A stretch of DNA of 64,000 bases from Crotalaria pallida (Eukaryota > Streptophyta > Magnoliopsida > Fabales > Fabaceae). Both the position numbers and the translations under genes were made by a program. Under the pieces are notes generated by a model. That model searched no databases. It saw nothing but the letters and a program-made list of their open reading frames with translations, and was not told where the DNA came from. Every line of letters begins with the position of its first letter. The stretch's first letter is position 1. Below, piece by piece: positions 44,501-56,276 of the stretch. The DNA is taken from positions 77,775,501 through 77,839,500 of the forward strand of contig CM075655.1 in the NCBI GenBank assembly GCA_037953625.1. The letters run 5' to 3'.

Positions 44501-47231
44501 AATCACATACTCAAATATCTTTCAAACACAACTATCACACAACCACAACAACACTTAAATAAATGAAGTCATACAAGTATTTGATTAGTTAGTTAATTTA
44601 TGACTCAAACAAACACTTAGACATTCACATACTCACAAAGATATGAATCAAGCACCACAACTTAACTCTTTTCAAAAATCGTTACATGAGTTTATTTTAA
44701 TGCAATTAAATTTCCTAAACTCATTTACATTACATGACCGAATAGAATCTTTAAGAAAACAAGTTGGGAATTGCAATTTAAAGCACACACATCAACTTAA
44801 TTCATTTCAAATACTTTAATCCCATTTTCTTTTTCATAAAGCAAAATCATTTACTCTTTCTTTGACTCTCAACCGAATACACTCTCACACCCACACATGT
44901 TCACCAAAACTTTTCTAACTTTTTTATAAATCAATTAACACTTGAAATCCACACTTTTCACAACTTAAAAACGCTTTTAAAAAATTGAAATACTTGGAAA
45001 TAAAATCTTGGACAGCAATAATTAAAAATCAAAAGCATGAAAATACTTTTAGAAAACAATCAAATTCATTTGCTCATTTTCTTTTTGAAAACCGAATTGA
45101 ACCAAAAACAAAACAACACAATCCAAATAAACTTCTCTTTAAAACAAAGTCATAAAACACAATCATTCAAGGAGACAATTTCATGCAAAAAGAATCTAGC
45201 CTATGTAATCTAGTATAGGTCGATTACTATGAGGAAAAAAAAGCCTTTGATGCACCTTTCTTTATGCAAAAACCTTGAAATATTAGGTCAAAAACATGTA
45301 CATTTAAACACATGGTTTTAGAAAAATACCACTCCTTTTCTTCCTCAGAACCATGACCTACTTTGTCACTTCAAACATAAATTTCATTTCCATTTTCCTT
45401 TGCATGCACTTAAAAATCATATAAATCAAAAAGAAATTACATGCAAGAAACTTTTCCATGAAAACCATCATGATTCTTTTGTTTTCAAAGTTTGACCGAA
45501 TGATACATCAACAAAATCAAGAAGAAAACTTAAATCTTTATCTTTGAAATACACATAAACTTAAATCCAAATGAAACTCTTTTGAAAAGTTGTGTTCTTT
45601 TGGTTTCTCCTCAAAACCGTGATAGGCAAGTTAAGAAATAAAACTTTTTGAGCAAAAGAATTACATGCAAGATTTAAGAATCAAGGCTAAGGGAAAATCA
45701 AAACGAGTATCAAACCTTTTTTAAGATCAAAACAAAGATCATAGACTTTTTAAAATCAAAAGCAAAATCAAAACATTTTACCCATTTAGATCAACTTTAG
45801 CAAGCATAAAACTAACATGCATGAACTCAAATCGAAATAAAAATCATCATGACCTAGTTTCCTAGACATGGCCGAATAATAGAGTCCATGGTTTAAGGTT
45901 CTACAAGTTTGTTTGGCTCTTGAAATCAAAGGATCAAGGCTTAGAATTTACACATAAACATAGATCTACAAGAAAGATAGACAGGCAACAACAAATGAAC
46001 TTTTACGAGGCTTTGAAAAATGAAAACCACCTTAACACTCTAAGATCTTTGAATAGACCAAGAAATAGAGAAGATCTTCAACCTTCTTCATTTAATCTTC
46101 AAGAAATCCTAAGGCTTTGGGCTTGATCTTCTTCCTCTTCTCCTCTTGAAGCTCACGGTTCTACTCTCTCTCTATGTTTCTCTCTCTAAGAGTTTGATGT
46201 TACTCTTAGAGGTTGTGTTTGGGTGTGGAAAATGAAATGTGAATGAAAAAGGAATGGGAGTGCTACGGTTAAGGGCCCTAAATAGACAATCAAGCATTCC
46301 CCTTCTTACCCTTAAAAGAAATTCGACCAAAGAGAGTTGGTCAAGGGTAAGATTGGCATTAGGAAGGCTTGCATGGCTCAAGTCAAGCCATGAGACAAAT
46401 GGAATAAGATTAGGGTTAATCCTTCATCCAATTGGTTGGTCAAACTCTTAACTACACTTAACACTAATTCTAAACCTATGGGTCATTAGTCCACTAGCCT
46501 AGGGTGCAAGCAAGTCAACAAAATTGCATCATGCATGCACCACACACACACACACACGACGACACCTATGCTTCCATATGCACATACACACCCTTGGTCA
46601 AACATACACATGCACACACACATTACTCACACGTATACACATGCACATTCACCACTTCACCTAGTTAGGACTTGATTAGGGTTTAGTTATGATTTGGTTA
46701 CCATTTAGTTACTTAGGAAATTTCTAGGCTCCCCTATATACTTACACACATACGGCATTCACACTTCCATTCACATACTCATACACACACCTATTTACAT
46801 GTTACACCCACACATGCAAACATTATCATATTCATTTATTAATTGAATTTTATGTAATCCTAGACACACACATATTCAAGACCGTACACATACATGTATC
46901 CATACATAGAAAATAAATCATTCATGCATCATAATAATACCCGAAATTTCAAGCATATAATTGTAAGAAACAAAACACAATTTCATAAAATCATCTCTCA
47001 TTGAAAATTCCCCCATTTTATTAAAGGACCTTAAACGCATAACTATTTCAAAAACTCAACATAAAAATCCACAACTTTATTTCATGAAAAACCATTTCTT
47101 TAAAACCATATTCCTTCTTGAAAACGTGAACTAAGGAGTTTATTTAAGAAAATACTCTTTCAGAAACACTTTTCTCAAAATACTTCTTTTTAGTATTTTA
47201 ATCCAATACGAGGAATTTGCGGGGTGTTACA
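41517..47231 (-). mobile_element. Solo LTR, family D (5.7 kb)
   Basis: Ends are TGTAACAGCCC and GGGGTGTTACA, with duplication GTTTC at 41512-41516 and 47232-47236. Comparison with 4744-7262, which is in the opposite orientation, sets the sense as minus. No gag/pol or primer site is present, so it is a solo LTR of 5715 bp, unusually long. It contains a TTTTGAAAA-type repeat, a (CA)n run at 46541-46557 and repeated GGACAGCA words (about 44306, 44451, 45011). Open frames over 42795-43667 follow the repeat and are not genes. Confidence 0.88.
42910..43420 (-). repeat. Degenerate (TTTTGAAAA-type) repeat in family D LTR
   Basis: On the minus strand, irregular 18-30 bp units carry TTTTGAAAA, TTTGTGAAA and TTTTGGAAA. 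The matching repeat in the other copy is at 5450-5640. It lies in the 3' part of the LTR, where other families have their minisatellites. Confidence 0.75.
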
Positions 47232-48560
47232 GTTTCCTCAAATTCAGTACCTATGAAACTTAGCCATTGTTTTATTTGATGATGATAATTATAGTGTCTC
47301 TGAATTTTAATATGATTTTTGGAATTGATTTACCAATTGTACTAGAGTCATTTTTGTGAAAATGATTTCGGAAAAACGGATTTTTTGGACTAACCTGAAC
47401 AGAATTTTGAATTTACCTGATTTAAATGAGTTTAAATTTTTTTGGTAGCTTCTTGAACGTGTCTGGAGACTCTCTGTGAAATTTAAGATGATTTGGAGTT
47501 GGTTTGATATTTTTACCAATGACAAAACAGTGAATGACTCTGTTCATATTTTTCAGAGTTAGAGAAGGATTTTATTACAAAAACGTGACTTAAACAACTC
47601 CAAATAATCTGAAAATTTGATGAGATATTATTTACTGTATAAGGAAGGTTTGTACAAATTTTCATGCAATTCGGAGTTGAATTATTATTTTTAATTGTGG
47701 CATTTTGGCCTCAGGTCAGCAACAGTGCTATCTTGCTTTTCATGCAAAATCTAATTTGAAACCTAAGTTAGGATTGCCCAAATGACTTGAAAATTTTATA
47801 TGATGAACTTTGATCCATGCGTGTGTGTTCTGCAAGTGTTGGGAATTTAACAAATTGGTTTGATATAGTTTTGAATCTTATCTTTCGTGTTTTTCCCGTA
47901 ATCGAATTAATGCCCTATTTGACACTTTTTGGATATGTGTAAGTCTTTGGTGCATTGTATAGCTTGGCTTGACTTATAAGATTATATTGAAGTTTTGAAA
48001 TGATGGAATGAATAATTGTGTACATATGTGTTTAAGTTATGTATAAATAAATTGTAAATTAAGTGTTTACGTTTGTTGTTCGGGTTAGGTTTTTAGTTAG
48101 AATAAGAATTGTCTTATACGCTAAATGTTAATTGACCTATTATATGATGCATGTCACTTGAATTTCTTAGGTGTCTACCTACCTTGGAATTATTGGTATG
48201 ATTAAGGAATGAAAAGAAAATGGATTATTTAGCTAAGTTAAAGTGTTGCGTTTGATTTGTATGAAAAACTTTTGGAAATTTATGGATTTTGAGCATGACT
48301 ATTTGGATTTGGTTAAAGACTGTTTGGTTGCTGACCTATTCCATTTCATGGTGTCATGTTTGAAAATAAATTGTTTTAAGCGTTCATTTTACAAGTGAAG
48401 TATTAAAGGAACAAGAGTACAATTTTACGGTGTTTTCGGATTTTGAGAAAAAGTGATTTTTGAGTTGCTTCTTCGCTGTCCAACATTGGATTAATTGGTG
48501 TTTCATCTGTAAAAATGTTTTCAATTGGTTTGGAAAAGTAAAGGTTTTCTTTTATGGAAC
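47232..48560 (+). repeat. Diverged family D-like LTR remnant, right part
   Basis: Continues the host of the solo LTR after the GTTTC duplication. The words GGTTGCTGACC, ACGGTGTTTTCGGA and GCTGTCCAA (48320-48490) recur in the reverse complement of 44290-44460. It ends at the Athila-like element. No gene is seen. Confidence 0.45.
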
Positions 48561-49865
48561 TGATGAAGGTCTAATATATATATATATATGATGTTTTAAG
48601 GCTTAATTTCACTTCCTTTTGCTTGGGTTTTAGCTTGTTTCTCTTGTAAATATAGGTATTTGGTATTAGTTTTAGTAATTTTTAGTTTATTAGAATCCTT
48701 TGAACGTTTTGATCCGTTTTTGGTATGTTTCAGGCGTTTTGGAGCTTAATTTGGAGAAAATATTATTGGAGCTGAAAAGAGCAAAAGAAGACCTTGAAAA
48801 TGGCACAAGAACGGAGAGAAACGGAGTCGAAAGTTACTGAGCACGCCCAGGCACGCGTGCTACGTCAATTACTGGGTCATCAGATATAGCACGCCCCCAG
48901 GCGAGCGAAGTGCGAGAAAGCCCAATTGGGCCAATTCCTGATCAGTTTTGAAGGATTTTGATAAGATTAGACTTTTATCTATTTATTTTAGGATTAATAT
49001 TAGTTTTTAGTCAGTTTTAGAGAGTAAGAAAGTCATGAATAGTAATTAGGATTCAATAGATAATTTTAGAAAGGAGATTTACACACTTTTGGGAGCATTC
49101 GAAGGAGGAATCCGGAGAAGATTGAAGATTCAAAGCACATGTCTGTGGTAATTTAGGAATAAATATCATAGTTATTTGTTTTCTTCTTCTTTTTCATTAT
49201 GTGTAACTAAACTTTTTGTGTTAGGAACATGGTGGATTTGTATTTGTAATTTATTTTTATGAATTAATGTTTTTCAGTTTCAAATCAAGTGTTTAATTGT
49301 GTTTTTAATGTTATGCATAGAAGTAGCTAATCTATGTTTTGGATTTCTAAATCTGAGATTGGAAAATTAGGATTTAGCATAGGTCATGCAATTAAACAAT
49401 GTAATGATTCAATTTGTAGGAATGCTTTTGGATTATTATATAACTTGATAAATTCACTGTTCTTAATTAAGGTTATTCAATGGTTTAAATTTCTAAGGAA
49501 TTAAGATTTAATAAATTGAATAATAAACAGTAATTTCATAAGAGGAATCTAGGAATTACTATTTTCTGAATTTGTTCTTGATTTGAATGGAAAATATTGA
49601 TTTATAATAAATAAATAAACATACAATGAAACTAAGTTCCTAACCAAATTCTTCCATTTAATTTCTATTTTATTTTATTTTCAGCATACAATTCTTCTTT
49701 TTAATTTATTTATTTAATTCTGAATTTTATCTTTTAATAGATTTTATTCTAGATTTTACCTTAGGTTGAGATAGATTGAACAATTTTGAGTCCATGTGGG
49801 TACGATATTTGGTCTTAACCGACTATATTACTTTGCGATCTTGTATACTTGCTAGAGAGTGATCA
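48561..49865 (+). repeat. Athila-like 5' LTR
   Basis: Highly similar to 52226-53561. A single CGCCCAGGC word at about 48844 and a reduced one at about 48893 stand where the sister LTR has two complete pairs. Confidence 0.93.
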
Positions 49866-49871
49866 AGTTTT

Positions 49872-49889
49872 TGGCGCCGTTGCCGGGGA
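49872..49889 (+). other. Primer-binding site, tRNA-Asp
   Basis: TGGCGCCGTTGCCGGGGA is an exact complement to the 3' end of plant tRNA-Asp, 6 nt after the LTR. This is a primer site, not a tRNA gene. Confidence 0.95.
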
Positions 49890-49971
49890 CTTGAATTAGT
49901 TTAATCTGTTTTGGCACTAAGAAGTAATTTGGAGTGAAATCTATTTTTGATCTTAATTGTAATGTACAATA

Positions 49972-50609
49972 ATGACTTGTGAAGAGTTAAATTGTGAAGA
50001 GTTGAAATTTTTTGACTTTGTTTTGGCTTCACATCCTCTTACTTATGATGCGAATACTTCGATTTATGAGATTGAGAAATTGTATTTCGAAGAGTATAAT
50101 AAATTTGTTGTAGAGGAATTGGTACAAGAGTTCTCATTAAGGAAGACTTAAATACTAATTTATCTGAAAATTTTGAAGAAAAAGAAATTAAGATGCATCA
50201 TGAGGAAGAAGAGGTGAAACAAAACAAAACAGAAGACAGAAGGATAATAGTAGAAAATTTTGACTCATCCTTGCGTGCTGAATTTTCTGAACTTAAAATT
50301 TGTGTTAAATCCCTAGCATGTTTGGATGATTCAAAATTTTTCAATTATGTTCGACCCTTGAGTTTGCATGATGTTTTTCCAAATCATCAACATAAGTCAT
50401 TGTTGTACAATGAGATGAATAAAGATCCTAAAAATTTTGTTTTCCTTGTCTATGGAATTAACACCTTCATGGATGTGGAAAAAAATAAATTTTCTAAGAT
50501 AATGCATGATGTAAGGAATGAACCTTTTGACCCTGGTGGGATTGGATTTATTTCTAAAATTTCCTTACTTCATCGTCATCCATGCTCATTCCCATGGGAC
50601 ATGGGGTAA
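49972..50609 (+). pseudogene. Frameshifted ORF of the Athila-like element
   Basis: An ATG 83 bp after the primer site opens MTCEELNCEELKFFDF and runs 59 codons to TAA at 50149-50151. A frame change near 50140 joins it to the frame that reads DLNTNLSENFEEKEIK and then on to 50609 (138 codons from the internal ATG at 50193). The C-terminal part reads PFDPGG near the end. Both the MTC start and the start distance match the ORF at 36695-37447, so the two are likely distant gag-derived relatives. I recognise no defined domain. Confidence 0.6.
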
Positions 50610-52225
50610 CTTGTTATTCCTATATCACATGGGAGTTGAGCCATAGAATTTGGGATCCTGGTGGATTCTTTGTAATTATGTAGTAGTGTAGGTTTTTATT
50701 AGTTTTTAGTAGTTAGTTAGTGAATAAAGAGTTTAGAGCTTTCTTTATGTAACTGCTAATGAGGTGCTTCTAGCACTATTTTAGTTGTTCATGTGACACA
50801 TGTGAATATGTTTGGGGGAGTCTCCTCCATGGTGCAACAAGAGAGAATGTTGTGCTACAAAGGGAAGTCTCTAACTCCTTACTTTTGTTTTTTATTTGTT
50901 TATTTTGTTGTTAGGTATGTTTAGTTTAGTTTCCTTGAGGACAAGCCAACCTTTATGTTTGGGGGAGTGGACAAAATAAAAATAAAATATTTTTCAGAGC
51001 TGAATTTTTCTCCCATTTTTGGTGTTGGTTTGTGTCTTAGGTAGAGGTTTTGTAATTATTCTAGACTTAGGATTATTTTTCTGATGATAGGTGTATATAC
51101 TTATTAGTTTAGGATTAGACTTATTGATTCATGTTATTTATTTGTTGAGCTGTAACTATTTTTGAAATCTGGTTATTTTGACAATGTTTTTCAAAACTTG
51201 AGATTAGTGAACTGACTTTAGCTTAGTGAGATTTTGAGCCTATTTGATGGGGTATGATTTATTTGAAATATTTTGATTTGAGACCCCTATTTCTTTCATG
51301 AGTGTGTTCTCTTTAGTTTTATGTTCTAGAACTTGACCGGTGACCATTTTGAGATTGATAATTGATTACAGGCATAAAAATGATCAAGGCATTTAGGATG
51401 GCGTTTTTGTAGCCGTCAGATATTTTTGTTGATTTGTTTTCCCTTAGTTGCCCATTTTGAGCCTGATATAAAAATGATTTTTCTTTGGCACCCTGCATTG
51501 ATTGTATACTTTTGTGAGTACCTTAAGAATTTTGAATGAGCAATTGAGAGAGGGACATTTCAAAAGAATGAAAATTGTGAAAGTGTGATTGAGTACTCTT
51601 CTTCCAAAAGAAAAGAAAGAAATATTGAGAAAAAAGTGAAAATTGATGAATGATAAGAGAAAAGAAATTTGTTTGGAAGAAGTAGTAGAGTAGAATTGAA
51701 AAAGAAGAAGTTTGAAATAGTTGTGAGTTGAGTTGTGTTATCATAATATTCATTGCTCATTCATAATTTTTAGAGGGAAATTTGTTTTGCATTTTAGCCC
51801 TTAGTTTCATCCTTTCTTTCTTTTATCCCACCTTGACACTTTTAGCCATGGCCACGTTACAACCAAAATAAAGACCTTTTTGATTTGTGCAAGTTTTTAA
51901 TAATTTTAGTGGAGATATTGGTCTATGGTTGAGCTTATGGTAACATTTAACTATTGTATGAACTTGACTGAGTTGTTATAACCCTTGATACACATGAGAG
52001 ATATACACTGAGAGGTTGAGAGTGTTCACTAGTTCTGAGTTTTGATTGATTTTGTTTATTTAACCAGGTTTTGATATGTGAATAGCTTGTGTAAATATGT
52101 GGCTGTGTTGATGAGTCGAAGTCTTAGATTAAGTGTAGTACATTTTGATTTAGAAGGTAGTCTTGTGTTTATGAATTTTTATTTTACTTTTTCCTGGGAC
52201 ATGCAAAATGCTAAGTTTGGGGGTG
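50610..52225 (+). other. Athila-like internal region without genes
   Basis: AT-rich. 50934-50970 carries CTTGAGGACAAGCC, then TTTGGGGGAGTGG, a worn pol end with an internal polypurine tract. The LTR-adjacent tract is 52213-52225. Open frames on the minus strand near 51523-51760 are in low-complexity AT sequence. Confidence 0.65.
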
Positions 52226-53561
52226 TGATGAAGGTCTAATATATGATGTTTTAAGGCTTAATTTCACTTCCTTTTGCTTGGGTTTTAGCTTGTTTCTCTT
52301 GTAAATATAGGTATTTTGTATTAGTTTTAGTAATTTTTAGTTTATTAGAATCCTTTGAACGTTTTGATCCGTTTTGGGTATGTTTCAGGTGTTTTGGAGC
52401 TTAATTTGGAGAAAATATTATTGGAGCTGAAAAGAGCAAAAGAAGACCTTGAAAATAGCACAAGAACAGGGAGAAATGGAGTCGAAAGTTACTGAGCACG
52501 CCCATGCGTGGGAATGGCGTGCCCAGGCGCGCGTGCTACGTCAATTACTGGGTCATCAGATATAGCGCGCCCAGGCGTGCTGGTCTGCACGCCCAGGCGC
52601 GCGAAGTGCGAGAATGCCCAATTGGGCCAATTTCTGATCAGTTTTGAAGGATTTTGATAACATTAGACTTTTATCTATTTATTTTAGGATTAATATTAGT
52701 TTTTAGTCAGTTTTAGAGAGTAAGAAAGTCATGAATAGTAATTACGATTCAATAGATAATTTTAGAAAGGAGATTTACACACTTTTGGGAGCATTCGAAG
52801 TAGGAATCCGGAGAATATTGAAGATTCAAAGAACATATCTATGGTAATTTAGGAATAAATATCATAGTTATTTGTTTTCTTCTTCTATTTCATTATGTGT
52901 AACTAAACTTTTTGTGTTAGGAACATGGCGGATTTGTATTTGTAATTTATTTTTATGAATTAATGTTTTTCAGTTTCAAATCAAGTGTTTAATTGTGTTT
53001 TTAATGTTATGCATAGAAGTAGCTAATCTATGTTTTGGATTTCTAAATCTGAAATTGGAAAATTAGGATTTAGCATAGGTCATGCAATTAAACAATATAA
53101 TGATTCAATTTGTAGGAATGCTTTTGGATTATTATATAACTTGATAAATTCACTGTAATTAATTAAGGTTATTCAATCGTTTAAATTTCTAAGGAATTAG
53201 GATTTAATAAATTGAATAATAAACAGTAATTTCATAAGAGGAATCTAGGAATTACTATTTTCTGAATTTGTTCTTGATTTGAATGGAAAATATTGATTTA
53301 TAATAAATAAATAAACATACAATGAAACTAAGTTCCTAACCAAATTCTTCCATTTAATTTCTATTTTATTTTACTTTCAGCATACAATTCTTCTTTTTAA
53401 TTTATTTATTTAATTCTGAATTTTATCTTTTAATAGATTTTATTCTAGATTTTACCTTATGTAGAGATAGATTGAACAATTCTGAGTCCCTGTGGGTACG
53501 ATATCTGGTCTTAACCGACTATATTACTTTGCAATCTAGTATACTTGCTAGAGAGTGATCA
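52226..53561 (+). repeat. Athila-like 3' LTR with paired CGCCCAGGCG
   Basis: Near-palindrome pairs start at 52499/52520 (21 bp) and 52568/52590 (22 bp). It ends GAGTGATCA, followed directly by GTAACATCCCG. Confidence 0.93.
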
Positions 53562-54795
53562 GTAACATCCCGATTTTTAATGCCAAGAATAAACAAAATA
53601 ATAAGAGGGTTTAAGTGTAGTGGTTCAGACCTCGGTCCGACCTAGCCCATCTTAGCTGACCAACGAGCGACGTTCAGGGTCGCAGACCCCCTCCTAACCG
53701 ACGTAAGCCGAGCATGTAGTGCTGAGCTCATGAGAACCGAGCATGTAGCCCTGAGCTCGTGAGAACCGAACAGTTAGAACCGAGCTCATGGGAACCGACC
53801 TCATTTCGTGTTACACCCCTTGGCAGCGATCAGCCAACCACATCGAGCCACTTCGCATCGGACGATTATACGCACTTATCTTAGCAATATCCTGTCGACC
53901 ACAGCAAGTCGCTTGGTGTCAACTGATTATAATTTCGGCCTCTTATCGGCCATCGAGAGGCTACACCGGCCGACCATCGTGAGGGCACACCGACGTCACA
54001 CTGATGCCATGATATCTCGGCCTCCGCGTGCCTAGCATCACGTTAGAGAGGCTAAACCGATCTCGCACAAACGCAACGTATCTCGACCTCTACGCGCCAA
54101 GCATTTCGCTTTACCTATCTCATTCCGAGTGGGTGCCTCTAGGGATCCAAGCACCGAGATCCTAACACAGTCCCCATGACTCCAGTCCGATTGACTCGAT
54201 CTTACGCCGACCAGTAGCACTCAATTACAAGCACCGACCACGATCTGGTCAGATTCATAACACACCGAGCTAGGGCCGAGCACCAGAGCCAAGACAGATG
54301 GCTCTCACAGCGTTTTTCGCGTCCAGGTGCACAGTTCTCCTCGCCCAGGCACGCGCGTCAGACCTGAGTCCCTCTCAACCACTCATTCTCAAAGTTTCTC
54401 AAGGAAGCTTTCATTCTCCACCACATGTTACAAAGCTTCTGGGAGAAGCCTCTTTTGTGGACCACAAGTTTATTTCCAAAGGCAAATAAAAGCAAAATTT
54501 ACATCCAGCAATTCACCCATTTTCCTCCCTTTCGTATTCCTTCTTCTTTATGAAGCCTCTCTCTCTCTCCAGGCTTAGGAAGTCAAGAGCTCTATAATAC
54601 TCATCATCGTCTCACCCCCGCCAACTCGTCTCTCTTTCTCTCTTGCCCTCCATAGAAACACCGCCTCCATCCCTCCCCGAGAACCAGCTGTCGTACAATC
54701 CCCCACCCCTTGTGTTCCTCCTCCGTTCGGTGCCCTTATTCTCTCTCTCCCTTGACCACCGATGCCACCTTTGAAGTTGGGAGAGACTCACGAAC
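53562..54795 (+). repeat. LTR fragment with paired palindrome, left part
   Basis: Starts GTAACATCCCGATTTTTAA, an LTR-like 5' end lacking its first T. It contains repeats of GAACCGAGC(A/T)...GAGCTC(A/G)TG near 53705-53800. A pair CGTCCAGGTG / CGCCCAGGCA starts at 54320 and 54342 (22 bp), then a TATA-like AAATAAAAGC near 54485 and a CT-rich leader. The leader carries an ATG at 54762 whose frame continues across the CGAAC duplication into 62105. The family C element splits it. Confidence 0.55.
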
Positions 54796-55845
54796 TGTAA
54801 CACCCCTAATTTTTCGTCTCTCAAATAACAAAGAAAATAAATTATGACAATGATTTTATAATTGTTTTCTTGTTAGTCTAAGTTTCAATACATTAGGTGT
54901 TTGGAAAATATTAAAGTATAAAATATATTTTATAAAGAGTATTGTGTGCAAAAATGTGAATCTTGTAAATTAGTCTTTGTGTTGGAACTTAATGACAATA
55001 TTAAAAAGGTTTTGGCAAAAGAGTTATTAAATTATTAATTTTTAAAGGTTATCAGTATGTAACTGGTTAGAAAGGCTTTGTAACCGGTTACACGATGAAC
55101 TCAGAAAAACCTGGTTAGTGGATTTTGATGAGTAACCATTTGATTTCACCACGATTTGCCACGAAAACACTTCGATTTGTAGTGGGGAATACGTGTCATC
55201 TTGCATGATCATCAAATTTCCCTATAAATACTCAATTTTAGAGTCAAATTGAGGGTTTATGGGTTGAGTGTTGATGCTGTAACCAGATTAGGGTTCCTTC
55301 TTTGTTCTGTTCAATTCTCTCTAATCCTTGAGAATTAGATCGAGTGTGATACATCATTTTAAAGCTTAGTCTTCAAGCTTTGTATTGATGTATAGAATGT
55401 GAACGGAGAGTGAGTATTGAAGAAGTTTTGAGCTTTGAAAGTTGAGGATCAAGTCTGTCCAAGAACCAGAGCTGAGTTCGTGTGACTCTCTTTAGGGTTT
55501 GATTTTGGTGAGTACATGCACTCCCTGAGTCTCAAATCTGTTTCTAAAGCTTGTGCATGTTGCATAGGATAAAGTCTAATCATTTTCCCCAATTTGTTTG
55601 CCCATTTGATATGTCAAAGACTTTGATTTTGGAACCCTGTTGAAACTGCTATGCTTGAAGCCAGAGCTTAAGGAATTCGCGTTTTACCTTAAGGAATTAG
55701 TGATGCTACTCAACAAGCACAACTTAGAGATAAGGGAGAAGCTTTCATTTTCTAGAATGAGATTAGATTATGTGGAATTCTAGGTTGAGTCACCATGAGA
55801 CTCATAAAGGGCATAGATTATAGAAAACAAAGGCTTGGAGGCCAA
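54796..55845 (+). repeat. Family C 5' LTR, truncated
   Basis: Matches 59102-60150 closely, including TATA box CTATAAATAC, a palindrome pair 55060/55081 (TAACTGGTTA and TAACCGGTTA, 21 bp) and donor TTTTG/GTGAGTAC at 55507/55508. Similarity stops at GAGGCCAA (55845). Confidence 0.92.
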
Positions 55846-55954
55846 ACCCTTAATCTGTTGCCTATTTTATAAACCAAATGAGCCAACTATCAGGATCAAG
55901 TGCAATGCTTAAATTTCAGAGCCTCTGCCATGTGAATTTTAGATAACGAGCAGC

Positions 55955-55985
<31 letters not shown>

Positions 55986-56276
55986 ACCAAAGTACAAGCT
56001 CATTTGGTAGCAACATAAAGGAAATATTAGTGCTAGGCATGAACCATAAGTGTAAGCACAAAAACGATCCATTGGATAGCAACACAAACGAAATATTAGT
56101 AACAAGCAGGAGTTATACATAGCAAGTACATCAGGTTAATAAACTAAGCCAAAATACACGGGAATACCACCAGGAACATGCTGAGATCCAAAACTACCCA
56201 TACTAAAAGACCATAATATAAACCACAAGGATTACATAATCAAGACCCTAGACAAAAGAGTTGAGATCCTAAGCCA
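55846..56276 (-). other. Downstream flank of the plant-transposon ORF
   Basis: AT-rich, with a (TA)n run at about 55955-55978 and a duplicated word (CC(A/G)TTTGGTAGCAAC / GATCCATTGGATAGCAAC) near 56005-56075. No gene is recognised. Confidence 0.4.

Larger units (their letters stand above)
48561..53561 (+). mobile_element. Athila-like non-autonomous LTR element
   Basis: LTRs at 48561-49865 (1305 bp) and 52226-53561 (1336 bp) begin TGATGAAGGTC and end GAGTGATCA. A tRNA-Asp primer site follows the first, and AAGTTTGGGGGTG precedes the second. Flanks are GGAAC on the left and GTAAC on the right, so the duplication, if real, has one mismatch. The 2.36 kb interior carries only one frameshifted ORF. 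The LTRs differ by a (TA)n tract near 48580 and by insertions in the CCCAGGCG region. Confidence 0.92.

Noticed and set aside
49872..49889. tRNA-Asp-like sequence, also at 37530-37547
   Set aside because: Only the 18-nt 3' end complement is present, directly beside an LTR. These are primer-binding sites.
55160..55800. Possible host gene 5' end with TATA box CTATAAATAC and leader
   Set aside because: The same sequence recurs at 59500-60100 as part of the family C LTR, so the TATA box is the LTR promoter.
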